Shown here piece after piece: positions 23,201 to 36,265 of a DNA stretch of 64,000 bases (position 1 is its first letter; each line of letters begins with the position of its first letter). Source of the stretch: Brasenia schreberi (Eukaryota > Streptophyta > Magnoliopsida > Nymphaeales > Cabombaceae); assembly GCA_036023115.1 (NCBI GenBank), contig JAYKKT010000086.1:16507501-16571500 (forward strand), in the 5' to 3' direction. Made by a program: the position numbers and the translations under genes. Under the pieces are notes generated by a model. The model was given only the letters and a program-made list of their open reading frames with translations, did not search any database and was not told the DNA's origin.

Positions 23201-26200
23201 TTATCTAAGGCTATTAGATGTTCTTTATCTATCGAATCTAATGCCATCGTCGTAGACTACAAATAGTTGGCAAGTTGTAAATTAATCTATTTAGGCACAA
23301 TGAGTAACTTAACACTGATTTTCATTAGCAACACAACATCCAAGTCTTAAGTTAAGAAAAATGGTGTTAAGTATGTCATTGAGGTTTTTGAGTTACGATA
23401 AGCTCACAAAACCTCAGACAAAATCTCATGCCATCAACGTGGATTATCTTTTAAAGACTTTTTGATGATGTCGATAATTATCTTATTAGTAGCCTTGGCC
23501 TGCACATTTTCCTAATCATAATAGGGTGTCAAATGTACTAATTTAATACTAAAATTTTCAATGAAAGCCATGAGTTTATCAGTTGAGAGATTATCCTTTT
23601 GATCAATAATTATAGTTTGGAGAATGTTGAATCTAGAGATGATATAATCTTTAATAAACTTGATCACCTCATTCCTTGTAACCACTTTAATGGGTAGAAC
23701 TTTGATCCCACCTCGTAAAGTAATTGGTAGTCATTATGATGAGTGAGTGAGTCTTAGAAGATTTTGGGTGAATCTTCTAATCATATCCATGACCTAGCTT
23801 CATAATGGCCAAGGCTTGATTATTGGGTTGAATTTTGAAGCTAACACTCTCTATAAAGACCAGGGCATCATCATTATTGGCAAAATTTCGCGTAATTGAT
23901 GCAATCCTGTTGCATTATGCATAAAAGACATTCATGATAGTATATTAGCTACTTCATCTTTGGCCTCAATTGGTAGAATTCACAAATCCTTTTATGAACC
24001 TCGACCTTGATAGTCCATGCTTCTACCCTGTTCAAGTATTTAAGTAGTCCTTGATGACTATGTTTATAGAGGTCACTATCCAACAAGACATAGTTTAGAG
24101 CTTTCGGTCTAACCTTTATGAAAACTTTACTGGATGACTTATTCAAATGCTAAATTAACTCAATGCACCAATTGTAGAGTACTATCATCTCACTCTCTCA
24201 TGCTATCACGATCACTAACTATTGGGTCTTATGGGCAGATTTGAACCCTAAGGCTGATTAGGACAAGTTGTTTGTGATGTTATTATCATCTCTTATAATA
24301 TATAACAATCTAACATCATCAAATAATCAAATCAATTGCAACACGCGCTAATGCTAGGGTATCATGTTAAAGTTGTTGCATTTGGTATTCCCAGCTAGTG
24401 CATTCAAGACAACTTGAGAACCCCAAATACTTCAATATTCTTAGACCTTGTAGTCGAGAATATATTCAATCCATGAACAAGAGCATGCTACTTAGCTTCA
24501 TTATTAGTTAGAGTTGATTCTAGGGTGATGGTGAGCATTCCCACTTTTCTCATTGAGAAATAATAAACATGCGAATCCCCACATTTATTATATTTTAATC
24601 CATAAAAAATCATCTTCAATAGTTGCTCACCAATAATATCCTAAGCTATGTCTAACTGGTTGATAACTTCCATGCATGGATGACGTACTAGAAAAAATTG
24701 GTCACAACTGGTGCCTTAACCACTTTAAGGGGTAATTATAGCAAATAAAAAAGGCATAACTTCATCAACCATTTAACGAGCCTTCCCTATAGTGTAGGGT
24801 GACTAAGAAGGCACCTTATCATGTTAATTTTGCATACCACATAAACTTAAGTAGACAATAAGTAATGTTCGAGCTTCATGCATATGAGATACAAATCCAG
24901 ACAAAGTTTTTTTATTGTAGAATGCAGAGATTAGGTGCCTGACAATAGTCTACTAAGACAAAAGATAGCATGTTCGGTACCATCATTGATATCTTGTGCT
25001 AACAAGATGTTGATTGAGCCATCCAATGCGGCTATCTATAACTAATGGCTTTTCAAGAGCAGGACTACAGGGTGTTAAATACTTCTTGATTGTGTAGAAG
25101 TCCAACTACTACTTGAGTCCCCACATTCGGTATCCTTAACTTGCATAGAGTAGAGAAATACACCAACTTTCCTACTATATTAATGATAAAATGTTGCAAA
25201 TAGTTGGCTTGCCCGATAAAGCTTCTCAATTCTTTCTTACTGCTAAGAAGTGTTGCCTCGATAATGGATTTAGCTTTATTTGAAACAACCTCTATCTCCT
25301 TATTGTGTATTACAAAGCTAAGAAAATGTCCTACCGTTATAACGAAAGCACATTTATTAGAATTCGTTTTTAAATTATGCCTCCTTATGTGTTGAAAGAC
25401 TTGCTTCAGATCAAGCAAATTTTAGTCAAAGTCACAAGACTTCACTACCACATCATCAATGTATATCTATGTTTTTACCAATAAGGTCATGAAGGATATA
25501 ATTCATCGCCCTCTAATATGTTGCACCTATATTCTTGAGACTAAATGGCATATATATACATTCATTGATTCTGAATTCCTTTATTGACTCCAATCTTTAG
25601 GATAATATCCCATGAGTGCCGTTTGCATCATCGAGCATATCAACCATAAGAATCACATATTGATCCTGTATAATAGCCTGATTGAGGTCTCTATAGTCTA
25701 TCCAAAACCTAAGATTTCCATTCTTCTTAATGACGAGGATGATATTGGACAACTAATCAACTTAATGAGTTGTTCGTATAAATTTCACATGAAAAAAGCG
25801 CCGAAACTATTACTTAATGGGCAGCAACACCTCTGATTTGAACCTTACTAGCCAGTTGTTAGTGAGATTTAGCCCCTCAATTGAAGGGAAATACTAAATT
25901 CCACTTAATCCCGAGACAAACCAAGCATTTCGTGGTATTACCATGCAAAACAATCTCTGCACCAATGTAACAGCTTGATCAAACAAAGCCGTTTCTCCCC
26001 AAGGCAACACTCACCTTTGTTAATGTCAAAATCTTATTAGTTCCCCAAATCAACCTTTACTTAGGAATCAATAATAATGAAATTTGGGCCTTTTTTATTT
26101 GGCAGTTAACTTTTGCTCCTCCCCCTTCTTAAAGATATATTATTCGAGTAGAGAATTGCTCTCCATGCCCTAAAGCAAAATTGGATTAATCACCTTTACC

Positions 26201-27300
26201 CATTTTTTTTTTCAAAAAATCTCGGGCTATACAAGGTAGAAACTAATTACTCGGAAATTCACATCCATAGGTAACCTTTGGTATAGGCTTAATTCTACAT
26301 AATCAAATGTAAATCCTCGAAGAGCGAGTTGGCATGATCATATATGTTTCAAATCTAGGTCTTCAAGCACAATGATCAAGCTTGTCCAAGGTGGATAAAA
26401 TAGAACCTCAGTGGCATGGACATCTATTGAAAAGGGATTTTCATCAACCTCCATCACCTCAACTGCATCTTCTACCCAGAACATAAGTTTTTGGCGTAGA
26501 GTTGAGGGGATACGGTAATCACATGGATCCAATCCCTTCAAAGAAGGAAGGAACAACCTCACTTCTCATCCACCATACAGAATGGGGTATTGGAGGTCGT
26601 CGATTCACCCATTAACTTAATAACTATAATCTCCATCATATAGTTCACCTCGTAAATCTGACATCTTCAGCATAGTCGGGATCAAGTCAACAACCTCCTT
26701 TTCAATTTGGCGCAAAGTCTCCAATAAAATGGCCATCCTATAGGGGCTGCTATGGAGAGCAAATGTGCATACAGAGGGACCAGAATGTCCCAATGAATCT
26801 AATGGTCTTCAAGCAATATTGACGTGGCTATACTAGGGGTCGGAGTGACTATTGGTTCTTGACTTAGAAGTCGCAAAACTTTTGATATATATAAGTCAAG
26901 GTTGTGATTGAGCTTGACCGGCAAATTCAATTGCCTGCCTTCACCTTTCAGCTAACGACTTCTGTTCTCGTATTGCAGCTAGTTGATTTACGACATTTGT
27001 CGGCATGGTCTCCTTTCTGAGTTGAAAAGAGACCCTTGCACGTCAGACATCTTAGTTATATCAGTAATAGACAAGATATCAACATATGCGGGCAATGTAT
27101 TAATGAACACAACCATGTGACGCCAATCTTGAATGGTTGGATTTAGTTGCTGGAATACTAGTTCATCGTTGGTGGGAGATTGAAAAGTAGGGTTGTCCAA
27201 CCTCACAATGAGTTCCTCAGGGGTGAGAGGCCGAAGATTGGCCAGACAGATTATCTAACACTATTATATGGTTACTATGGATTGATGAATTATTCTCATG
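23200..27300 (-). mobile_element. Ty3/Gypsy pol relic, minus strand
   Basis: Read on the minus strand the order is RT, RNase H, integrase, which is the Gypsy order. RT: 25600-25780 gives a decayed K-NG-R-VDYRDLN block, and 25430-25460 gives YIDDVVVKS, the active site. 25065-25418 is open for 117 codons with LKQVFQHIRRHNLKTNSNKC, GHFLSFVIHNKEIEV and KKELRSFIGQANYLQHFI. RNase H traces (DGLKYN..., ESTLTNNEAKY-like) lie near 24500-24610. Integrase traces at 23500-23720 include VIKFIKDYIISRF, IIIDQKDNLS and KLVHLTPYYD. Stops are frequent. No LTR pair was found, so the limits are approximate. Confidence 0.8.
25065..25470 (-). pseudogene. Gypsy reverse transcriptase, best-preserved segment
   Basis: It starts at the YIDD active site and runs through the RT thumb into the RNase H connection (SSKKELRSFIGQANYLQ). 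One stop separates the YIDD box from the 117-codon open frame. This is the clearest marker of family for the relic. Confidence 0.85.
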
Positions 27301-28700
27301 GTTAGGAATATCAGTGCTAGCTGAAGCCATTAGATATTCCTAACCAAATCGTGTTTGTATCCACCACTTACACAGAAGGGTGTGGAGTCTTATCAGACGT
27401 CAAAAAATATGTCGTCAGGAATGACTCAATTTGAGTAGCTAATCCCGTTGGATGAAGTTCGTAGAGTGAGAGTGTCAGAGAACGTCAACTTCCGTTTTCA
27501 AAGGGTTCAGATAAAGTTAGGCAACGGTTGAGTTCCTGCGAATCTATTGAGTCTAGTGCTTTCTGTGCTAGGATTGGTACGATCGATGAGAAACATAGAA
27601 GTAATGGGAAAGAATAACTATTTCATTCACGATAATGACACTTTTTATAGATAACTAAAGTTACGATAAACTACTCTTCAGAAAAAAGAAAAAGCAAAAA
27701 AAATCGGATTCTGAATATGTGTTGATGATGCCCTCTTAGATCTTTTTGGTTCCAGAGACCCTGAGGCGACAAAGGTAAGCCGTCTTTCACTTCGGCTCCT
27801 TTTTCATGAAACTGGTCAGCTCGCACCGGGGTACCTTGGACGCCTCCACGTTACCTTGATTTTCGGTAATAACACGGTGCATTCAAAACACAAGATGTAC
27901 TGAGTAGAGACGGTGACGATGGCAGTGCAGCCACGAAGCGTTCGGAATCATATGGCGCCAGAGAAACAAACAAACAATGAAGGTACATTTTCCAGTATGG
28001 ACCCCATCCATCTCGCCTAAAAAGAAATGTAAAACCACACCTCCTGCCAACTTTGATAAAAGTAATCCGTCCAAACCAATGTCTGAGATTTTCAAGATCA
28101 TACGATACGGTTTGGGAGCTTATCACATGTATATTTATGCATAATATATATCGTTAAATCACCTTTTCTTGCATAGCAATTTTGTATTTCCCCTTCCTTC
28201 TCGAGGTATTTTGCCTTTCCCTTGAATAAAAAAATATCACCTTTTCTTTTTCGGCATAAAATCACCTGATTTAGAAAGAAACATAAATCTTCATTATAGT
28301 TGAGTAGAGAGTCTCTTTCGGATCCACCAGACGACACTTCGCGATAAATATACACATCATAAAAAACCAATGGCAATTCCAAGCAGGGAAAGAATAGAAG
28401 GTTGCCACAACTCAAAGCAAACGTTCTAAAAGGTTTCATTCTTCAATACCAAAGATCATAGTACCAAATATTAAAGGAGTTGGGACGTTAGAATCGGCTG
28501 TTGTTTCAGTATAAACCAAGCTAAAGCAAAGGTTGGTAAAGGAAAGCAACAAGGTAACCATACTCAAAGTCTTACGTTAACAGCATTATCTCCCCCTTCG
28601 CGACCACGTTCCTTCAACTCCAACAGTCAGAATATAGCAAAAGGAGTTATTGGCGTCCGGTGTTTTCGCATTCATGTCACCACAAAGACAAGATTCCTGT
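27300..28700. other. Gypsy upstream debris and GAUT12 upstream region
   Basis: 27300-27700 is probably the gag or leader side of the Gypsy relic. 27850-28440 is open in short minus-strand frames without known motifs. No other gene is supported. Confidence 0.4.
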
Positions 28701-28715
28701 TAGGGTTAGGGTTTT
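28700..28715 (+). promoter_or_regulatory. Telo-box-like motif in the GAUT12 leader
   Basis: ttagggttagggtttt lies about 55 bases before the ATG. Telo-boxes (AAACCCTAA and its reverse) are known near start sites of many plant genes. Function here is inferred from position only. Confidence 0.45.
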
Positions 28716-28769
28716 CTCTTTAATTTGTCTTGGTGATTGTGATCGAGTTAATTAACGAGAGGGAGGGAG

Positions 28770-30191
28770 ATGCAGCTGCACATTTCGCGGAGTTTGAAGA
28801 GTTTGAAGATGTCGTCGGGGAAAGGTTTTAGAGAGTTGATCAGGGTGAAGGTTGGTGCACCCAGGAGGGTGCCTTACAAGGCGTTTTTCTACAGCCTGCT
28901 GTTTCTTACCTTCATGGTGAGGTTCGTGTTCGTGATGACGGCCATGGATGGGTTCGATGGTGAGAGTAGGTGTTCTTCATTAGGTACGTAATTTCTCCAA
29001 CGCGTTCCATACCATATATCTCAGCTTAACGTTACTTACTGTTTCCACTATTCTTACAATTATATTTTAAAGTTACTTACTGTTTCCTCTATTCTTACAA
29101 TGATATTTTAAAGTTTTTCTTGGTGAAACTATACCACCGGTATCTGGAAGCTCAAAGGACCCCGAAAAATATGGCGAACTGAGGGGTTATATAGTTCTAG
29201 TATGCGATTGCGCATGCTTGTCCCGTGACTAAGCCAGTTTCACGATTTGTTTTAAACCACAAAGAACCAATTGAACAACGTTGCTAACGTTATTTGGACG
29301 TGAGGTAATTTGGCTGGCTTTGAACGCCATCACTCTTTTAACTAGGATTTGATGATATTATTCCAGTATAGTAATTGGTTGCTGCTTTTACCGTTGTAAA
29401 ACTGTAGTAGATAAGGATTCATGAATTCAGGATGGTGGATAATGATAATAACCACTCACTTCACTCCTTTTTGAGAAAAGGGAAATCAAATGATTTTTCG
29501 TCTAATACATTTTTCTTCGGTTTTGCACGAGGGGATAAACTCAATGAAGTCTAGCTCGAATAGTATGGCGGAGAAAATGGCAGTAATTCTCAAAACATGT
29601 GCTTGCTTTTTACCGAGAAACCAGAGTGATCAGGAGAAGATCGACGATCATATAGATGAGGTGGCAGTGGTAATTTGACGGGCATGCTAACCGTAGCTAA
29701 CAAATATGATACATTACTACAACACTATAATAAGTTTCAGAAGGTTGGTGAACGTCTGGTTAAAAAATATTTTCTTTAGGTGGACGCTAGCTTCTTTCAA
29801 ATTGATGAGGGAACAGTCCACTCCATTGCTATAAATAGCAGGTAGAGTACTTGAGACCTTTTCAATTACTTGGTCAACCGTTTCTATATTTACAGAAACT
29901 ATTTATAAGGATGGATTCAACAGTTCTTGTGTATACGGAACCTGTAAGATCAATAGTTGCGACTAGCTACCAAATCATTACGTTGATGATGATGATGGGG
30001 AGGATTTAGAAGAATGTTCCAGCTGTTGCCGGATAATTGAACAAGGTCCTTTCAGAAAAATGCTGTCACTTCTCTTCTATCCTAAGAAATCTGTTCGCTT
30101 AGAAGTTAATCCATGATGAAAACTGTGGTAGGTGCTCACCTTCCATGCTCCTCTCTGATGAAGCAAACTTTTCACTAAACTTGACACTCCT

Positions 30192-30267
<76 letters not shown>

Positions 30268-32675
30268 TTAGCTCAATGCACGCAAACTCTATAATTAGTT
30301 TGAGTTATTCGGAAGAAAAAGGTGTACCCTAAGGCTAATACATGTACGATCTTTTGGCACGTGGATTGGATTTTATAAGCCACATTGTATGACCTTTGTT
30401 CTTTGGATCTCCATACAATTTTAGTGTACTTATCAAAACATGTATTAGTTCACTCTACGTTATATTTTGGGCATGAACTCACATCTTTATGGTTTAGCTT
30501 TACGAAAACACACTCTACCGTATATGTTTTTGAGTTAGAGTACAATGCACTCGAAACAATTTGATTGAACCGAGTACATCTTTCATAAAAATAAGCATGA
30601 AGAGGTGATCTTCATACGTGACAACCTTAGAATAACTGTTTATATACGAGGGTCGGATATCGCCTGCACAGGTAGAAATAGGCCGTCTCTGTTTAAATAG
30701 TTAGATTGATCACACTGTGATTTTAAAATCAGGATGCGTGGGAAGAAGATTAAGGCCAAGGCTATGGACTCAAAAGGGTTCACAGGTAATATTTCATATG
30801 GCACACTAATCTTCGCAATAAAAAATTATCTTGAAGAAAATTAAGAAACACTTATCATGCATAATTATCAAGATAACTTAAATGCAAATTGTTCTCGAAG
30901 GTTCCAGAGGAAATCTATCGTGTCTTTCAAAGCAAAAATGAAGGAACGAACACAGAGGGCATTGTGGTTCCACAAACGCTGGAAGAGTTCGCAGCAGAAA
31001 CCATGATTAACAGGACCGACGCCAGAACCTTTGCAGTAAAACTGAAAGCACTGGTAAGAAGGGACTTTTTGCAGAAAACATACTTCTGTCCCCCTTCTCT
31101 CTATATATCTGTATCTATATCTATGTCCATCTATCCATCACTCTCTCTTTCCCTCCTCTCTCTATATAAAACACAACCTAAGACAGTAAGAAATGAGTAG
31201 CTTTGATGTCTAATTACTTGTTAGGTAGAGCTTCTGGAGCAAAAAGCAAGAGCAGCCAAGAACCAAGAATACCTATACCGTCATGTGGCATCCAGTAGCA
31301 TACCCAAACAAGTCCATTGCTTTGCACTCAAGCTTGCCAACGAGTACTCTTCAAATGCTCTAGCTCGCCGTCAACTTCCGTCTCCGGAATTTGTATCGGC
31401 GCTCGTCAATAATTCTTGCTGCCACTTCGTCCTTGCTTCAGACAATATTCTGGCAGCTTGGGTTGTAGCTTCTTCACTGGTCAGAAATTCAATCACGCCG
31501 GAAAAGATAATCTTTCACATTATTACTGACAGGAAAACTTATGCTCCAATGCAAGCTTGGTTCTCACTGCAGTCACTCGCTCCAGCCATAGTTGAAGTCA
31601 AGAGCCTTAACCAATTTGATTGGTTCAGAAAGGGGATTGTTCCGGTGTTGGAATTCATGGAGAAAGTTCACAAGATCAGATCAAAATATAGAGGTGGATC
31701 GTCAGCAATTGTCGCTAACGTCAGTGAGCGTCCATATATAGTTGCTTCAAGGCTTCAAGCTCTAAGTCCCAAATATAATTCTGTCATGAACCATATCAGG
31801 ATATACCTGCCACAGGTACTTGGTTTTTAAATAACCATGATTTTATTTTGCGTAAGATAATTTTATAAACGAAGATGTCATATTTCGCAGTTGAACATAT
31901 ATGACATATTATGACTAAACCATTTATTGACTTCATGGGTTTGCAGTTGTTCCCAAGCCTTGATAAGGTGATATTTTTGGATGATGATGTTGTGGTTCAA
32001 AGCGATCTTTCTCCTCTGTGGGACATTGATCTGAAAGGGAAGGTGAATGGAGCAGTGGAGACGTGCAGAGGCGATGATCCCTTCGTTATGTCGAAGACGC
32101 TCAAGAGCTACCTTAATTTTTCTCATCCCTTCGTTGCAGAGCAGTTCAATCCTCATGACTGTGCATGGGCATATGGCATGAACATCTTTGATTTACAGGC
32201 ATGGAGGAAGACAAACATAAGTGAAACTTACCTCTACTGGCTTCAAAAGGTATTTTGATCTCTGTTATTTTTTCCGCTTGAAGTTATCTTAGAATAAGGA
32301 TGAGAGACCTAAATTAAATCGAGATATTTTAGGTGGATTTGATATTTTGTCATCTCTTGGTGATTGATACAGTTGAGTTGTTTGGTGCAGAACCTGAAGT
32401 CAGGCTTGAACCTGTGGCAGTTGGGGACACTGCCACCAGGCTTGATTGCGTTCCACGGGCATGTACATATCATCGACCCCGTTTGGCACATGCTGGGGTT
32501 AGGTTACCAAGCCAATACTAGTTTTCAGTCGGCAAGGAAGGCTGCAGTCATCCATTTCAATGGTCGAGCTAAGCCATGGCTAGACATTGCCTTTCCACAT
32601 CTAAGGCCTCTGTGGACCAAGTACGTTGATAGGTCCAACAGATTTATAAGGAGCTGCAACATCTTGGCCTCTTAG
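28770..32675 (+). CDS. GAUT12: GAUT12/IRX8-like glycosyltransferase (GT8), six exons
   Basis: Exons: 28770-28983, 30733-30785, 30901-31053, 31225-31815, 31947-32249, 32391-32675. All junctions are GT-AG and keep frame: 1599 bases, 532 aa, close to the roughly 535 aa of Arabidopsis GAUT12. The protein is a Golgi type II membrane enzyme: a short basic cytosolic N-terminus (GKGFRELIRVKVG), a membrane anchor at residues 38-58, a stem region, then the GT8 domain. The metal-binding box FLDDDVVVQSDLSPLWDID includes Asp349-351, and the C-terminal HFNGRAKPW (493-501) is the other GT8 signature. The N-terminus and the YRGGSS stretch favour GAUT12 over GAUT13/14. GAUT12 is required for the xylan reducing-end structure and secondary walls. 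The 53-base exon 2 encodes GCVGRRLRPRLW and is easily missed by gene finders. Confidence 0.95.
29031..29112. repeat. 41-bp tandem duplication
   Basis: 29031-29071 and 29072-29112 differ at two positions (cca/cct and tta/tga). Each starts gttacttactgtttcc. Confidence 0.85.
30193..30265. repeat. (AT)n microsatellite
   Basis: An uninterrupted AT run of about 73 bases in GAUT12 intron 1. Confidence 0.95.
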
Positions 32676-33748
32676 CTCATTTACTCTCTCTCTCTCTCTC
32701 TCAATTTTTTTGTGCTCGTTGTTTGTGATAATTGAAGAGAAAACAATCTCCACAAGGTTTTATCTACGCACAGTATTGCTGTTTTGGTTGAGTGACATAA
32801 ACCGCCAGTGAATGCTTTGTATATAATCGATCAAGGTCGTATCATTATACGAAGGGATACTTCGGGTATAGGGATTTCAATGCCAATCAATTGCAGAGTA
32901 GATCAGCCTATGATGAATATTTTTTTTCTCTCATTCCGATTTCTATTTTGTTACAACAGGAAGCTCAAGTCGTACACTCATGCACGCCCCGAGCATCAAA
33001 CTCGCCGCTGCATTCTAGGAGTCAGAGAGCCAGCCAGTTGAGCAACACTTTGCGTGATTTTCCTTTTTGATAAGCAAGCTCTACTGCACATGCACACGAC
33101 GAGTATTGAGCTCATGGCTTTCCATTACCATGTCCTTGACTCAACACCCTAGCCAGCTTTAGATTGTTGAGCCCAATCGAGAACGAAAGTTGCTAGATTC
33201 TCATTAATCTCATGTTGACAATTTGGACCATTCGATTAGAGAGGTAGATGATCCTAAAATGTAAAAAAATCCAGTTGTGCATAAAAGAGTTGCTTTCAGT
33301 TTTTGTTTTTCTTATCCACACCATCTATCCCTCTCTAGATTGTCAAGTACAGTTTATAATGAATGGGAGTCTAGCAACTATCCAATTTAAGCTATTACAA
33401 GAGTTGCTAAGTGCCATTTATTTTAGATCATTTATGCTAATATGAACTATCATATTAAAGAAATTGATGGTCATTGCTTTTAGAAAAGCCAAATATACAA
33501 AGTATACCATATACATTTTATTTATTTATTTTTTTGATCCATACTATTCATCTTTGTAATTAAACATTATGAATTAACATGAATGATCTATCATTAATGA
33601 GGGAGTCTAGAAACTCTCACACTCTCTCTTAAAGGACAAAGTATATCTAATTATTACACCAACTCTATTATGACTGAACATTCAAACAAAAGTCTTTGTT
33701 TGAATGTTGTGAACGGTTTCAATTTTGCACCAAATTATGAACCCTCAG
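32676..33748. other. GAUT12 3' flank
   Basis: A CT run follows the stop codon (about 32683-32701), then AT-rich DNA. The short ORFs here show no family features. Confidence 0.5.
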
Positions 33749-33871
33749 CAACCAGAGCATCAACTCAATTGGCAGGGTGCTCTGATGCCCTTGTTGCAAG
33801 TAGAGAGTTCAACCCTTGGTAATGCGAGCGTGTATAGATTTCGACCTCCCTTTATGACCAAAAAAAAAAAA
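33749..33871 (+). mobile_element. tRNA-derived SINE candidate
   Basis: About 120 bases. The first part contains actcaattggcagggtgctc, resembling an A-box region of a tRNA gene. 35-40 bases further on is gagttcaaccc, close to the B-box GGTTCRANNCC. An A run of 12 ends it. Flanking tgaaccct occurs before (about 33738) and after (about 33874), a short imperfect target duplication. I recognise the type, not a named family. It is not a functional tRNA, since no cloverleaf forms. Confidence 0.6.
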
Positions 33872-33879
33872 TAGTGAAC

Positions 33880-35690
33880 CCTTAACTCTCAATTGTGCAC
33901 CTACCAAAGCGGGCTCTTTTATCCTCCCACAGAAAGGCCATAGCCCAATACTCATGTTAACCATCGAGAGCTACCTAGAGCCCCAAATTTCTTTATCCCT
34001 TTTTAGAAAAATAACAAAGGACCATAAGAAACCAACTGTTTCTTCCTTACCTTAGTCAGTTGCTCAAGAAAATGAAAGGTAGGTGTGCGGATTAAAAGGT
34101 TGATAAGAACTCTTTGTTTGCATCATTGGATTTAATATGTTGCTCACCTTAAATGAAGCCCTAATTTTAAAACCCTACTTCTCCCTTCATTTTCTCCTTT
34201 TGTTTCTTTGAAGCAAGATCTTCCCAGCTTCCTCCCTAAACACTAGTTGTCTCTTTACCTAATCAAAGTTATAACCCATTAATCTTGTTTATGATATTTC
34301 CTTGGGGGGTTGTCAGCACATCCCTCTTACTATCAATACACCCCTAGGATGGTTCCTATCATTAGTTCGAGACACTCTCCCTTTTCTCCTCTCTTCTTTC
34401 GTGCTGCCTGCCACTATCACCACTACCGATTGTTCTCAGGATCTATCGGTAAGCTCTCTCTCTCCTATTATGCTTCTCTCTCTTCTCTGCTGTCCTAATT
34501 GGTCTCGTGATCCAATACCGTCATCACCACTACCGGGTGACAGAGAAGAGGGATGTTTGCCCTAGGAGCCACTCTCTCCACCCTCTTCTACTCTTTCTCT
34601 TACTCTTCTCATGTTCTCTTCTAACGGCCTATTGGATTTTTTTTAAAAAGCATAAAAGTAAAGTAGATGATGATCTCACAACAAACAGTCGCAATCTCGT
34701 CTATCTTGAGGAGGAAAACGCTCCCATGGGTATCCCCTTTTGAGGCAGATGTGCCTGCCTGCATCTGTTGTGAGTGGCAGACACTTCCCAGCATGTCTAT
34801 TGGAACATACTCAACTTCCTCATACTCGACTACTTGAGCTTCTTACTTATTCTCTTTTGCTCAAATAAATATGATAGTTGTGAAAGATTAGAGGGTCATA
34901 TAATTATAGTTTGAGAAAGATTGAAATATGTTAAAGGAATTGTATACCGTGGGCATGTTCATGGCCCAAAGCAAACAAAAGAGGTAGTAAAAAAACTCAA
35001 TACGATGATGTCGAAGTACTCACTCTTGACTAGTGGTATCTCTAGATGGCTATGTTAGTAGAAGGATGAATTTAGTACTTTACATGGTCCTTTAGAACAA
35101 CATGACCAGGTCGACTCTTCTTGTGATACAACTGAGGGTAAAAATGATGATGTCAATTATGAGGATGATAAAGAGAGTGACGAGGTCAATATTCCTTTAA
35201 TTTTGACTTTACTTAGAAGCTTTATAAGGCACATTGTATATAAAGTGTGATGGGATGAGATAAATTTTAAATATGAGTACAATTAGTAATTAAAAACAAT
35301 CTTCGTGTATTGCATAAAACTTGTAAAATATGTTGAATATGATCACTGCTTGTTGATGATACACAATGGTCTTAAGATGGAATATGATGGTGGAGGATTG
35401 TGAAATACATGTTTAGATGTATAGAGAGAATTATTGTAAGAAGTGTTGGATCATGGCATTGAACAATGACAACAAAATATAAACAAATAGTTTTCATATG
35501 TCATGGGTTGAGATGACAATCACCCTCCATAATATCCACGAGATTCTACAGTCTTCAGATATATGAACATCTTGTTCTCCCACTTTAGATGGAAGCGCGA
35601 AAGGATGGTGACATCGAGATTCTCCCAAAGTCTCTTCAAAAGTTTAATAGAACAGACCAATTTTGTAGATGAGCAATGCTTCTACGGCTC
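33880..35690. other. Intergenic, no gene recognised
   Basis: 34300-34740 is T/C-rich with repeated ctctctc words and short open frames without known motifs. The rest is AT-rich. The last part (35450-35690) probably belongs to the Copia relic that follows. Confidence 0.4.
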
Positions 35691-36265
35691 AAGTGAATGG
35701 CAAAAGAATGGTTAAAGTTGAATTTACTTAAGAATGTGCTCTTTGTATCAAATGTAAGAAAAAAAAATAGTATTTGTTGTCTTACTTAATAGGTACGGGT
35801 TTAAAAGTATATTTGATGGTGACAAGTTTATTTTATCTATGAGAGGCATGCTTGTTGGGAAGGGTTGTCCATGTAAATCTATGTTTAAGTTGAATCTCAA
35901 TAACAAGAATGTTTCTACATATATTGTTGACTTTTCAAATTTGTAATATTTTCATTTATGACATGTGAATTTTAGAACATTGCATAAAATGACTAAATCA
36001 GATTTGATTTCAAAAATTAATAAGTCAATGCATTCATGTTTTACTTTCATGTGTACTAAAATCACTAGATTCTTATTTCCAAGAATTGAAAGAAGTTCTA
36101 AAATTTTAGATTTAATTCATCCAAATATCTGTGATTTGTATAATAGGAGAAAAAATGTATGTAAATGATGAAGTTTTTGAAAAGTTCAAAATTTTCAAAA
36201 CTCAAGTGAAACTTCAACATAAAACTTTTATTAAGTGTTTAAGAACCGATAAAAGAGGAAAATGA
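35690..36265 (+). mobile_element. Copia relic: GAG-pre-integrase and integrase start
   Basis: The plus strand gives LKNVLFVSNVRK, then a broken MRGMLVGKG segment. Next comes HVNFRTLHKMTKSDLISKIN with CFTFMCTKITR, the zinc-binding region, then ERSSKILDLIHPNICDL, matching the LIHSDICD integrase start. The last recognisable part is VFEKFKIFKTQVKLQ. It ends abruptly at about 36265, where unrelated sequence begins. Many stops are present and no LTRs were found. Confidence 0.75.

Larger units (their letters stand above)
28984..30732 (+). other. GAUT12 intron 1
   Basis: 1.75 kb with GTACGT...CAG ends. It contains a 41-bp tandem duplication (29031-29112) and a 73-base AT microsatellite (30193-30265). 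Short ORFs within it have no family features. Confidence 0.8.

Noticed and set aside
32333..32521. 62-codon frame overlapping the last GAUT12 exon
   Set aside because: Out-of-frame shadow starting in the intron; the true exon begins at 32391.
33749..33871. Functional tRNA gene
   Set aside because: The B-box-like word is present, but acceptor and anticodon stems do not form; a SINE explains it better.
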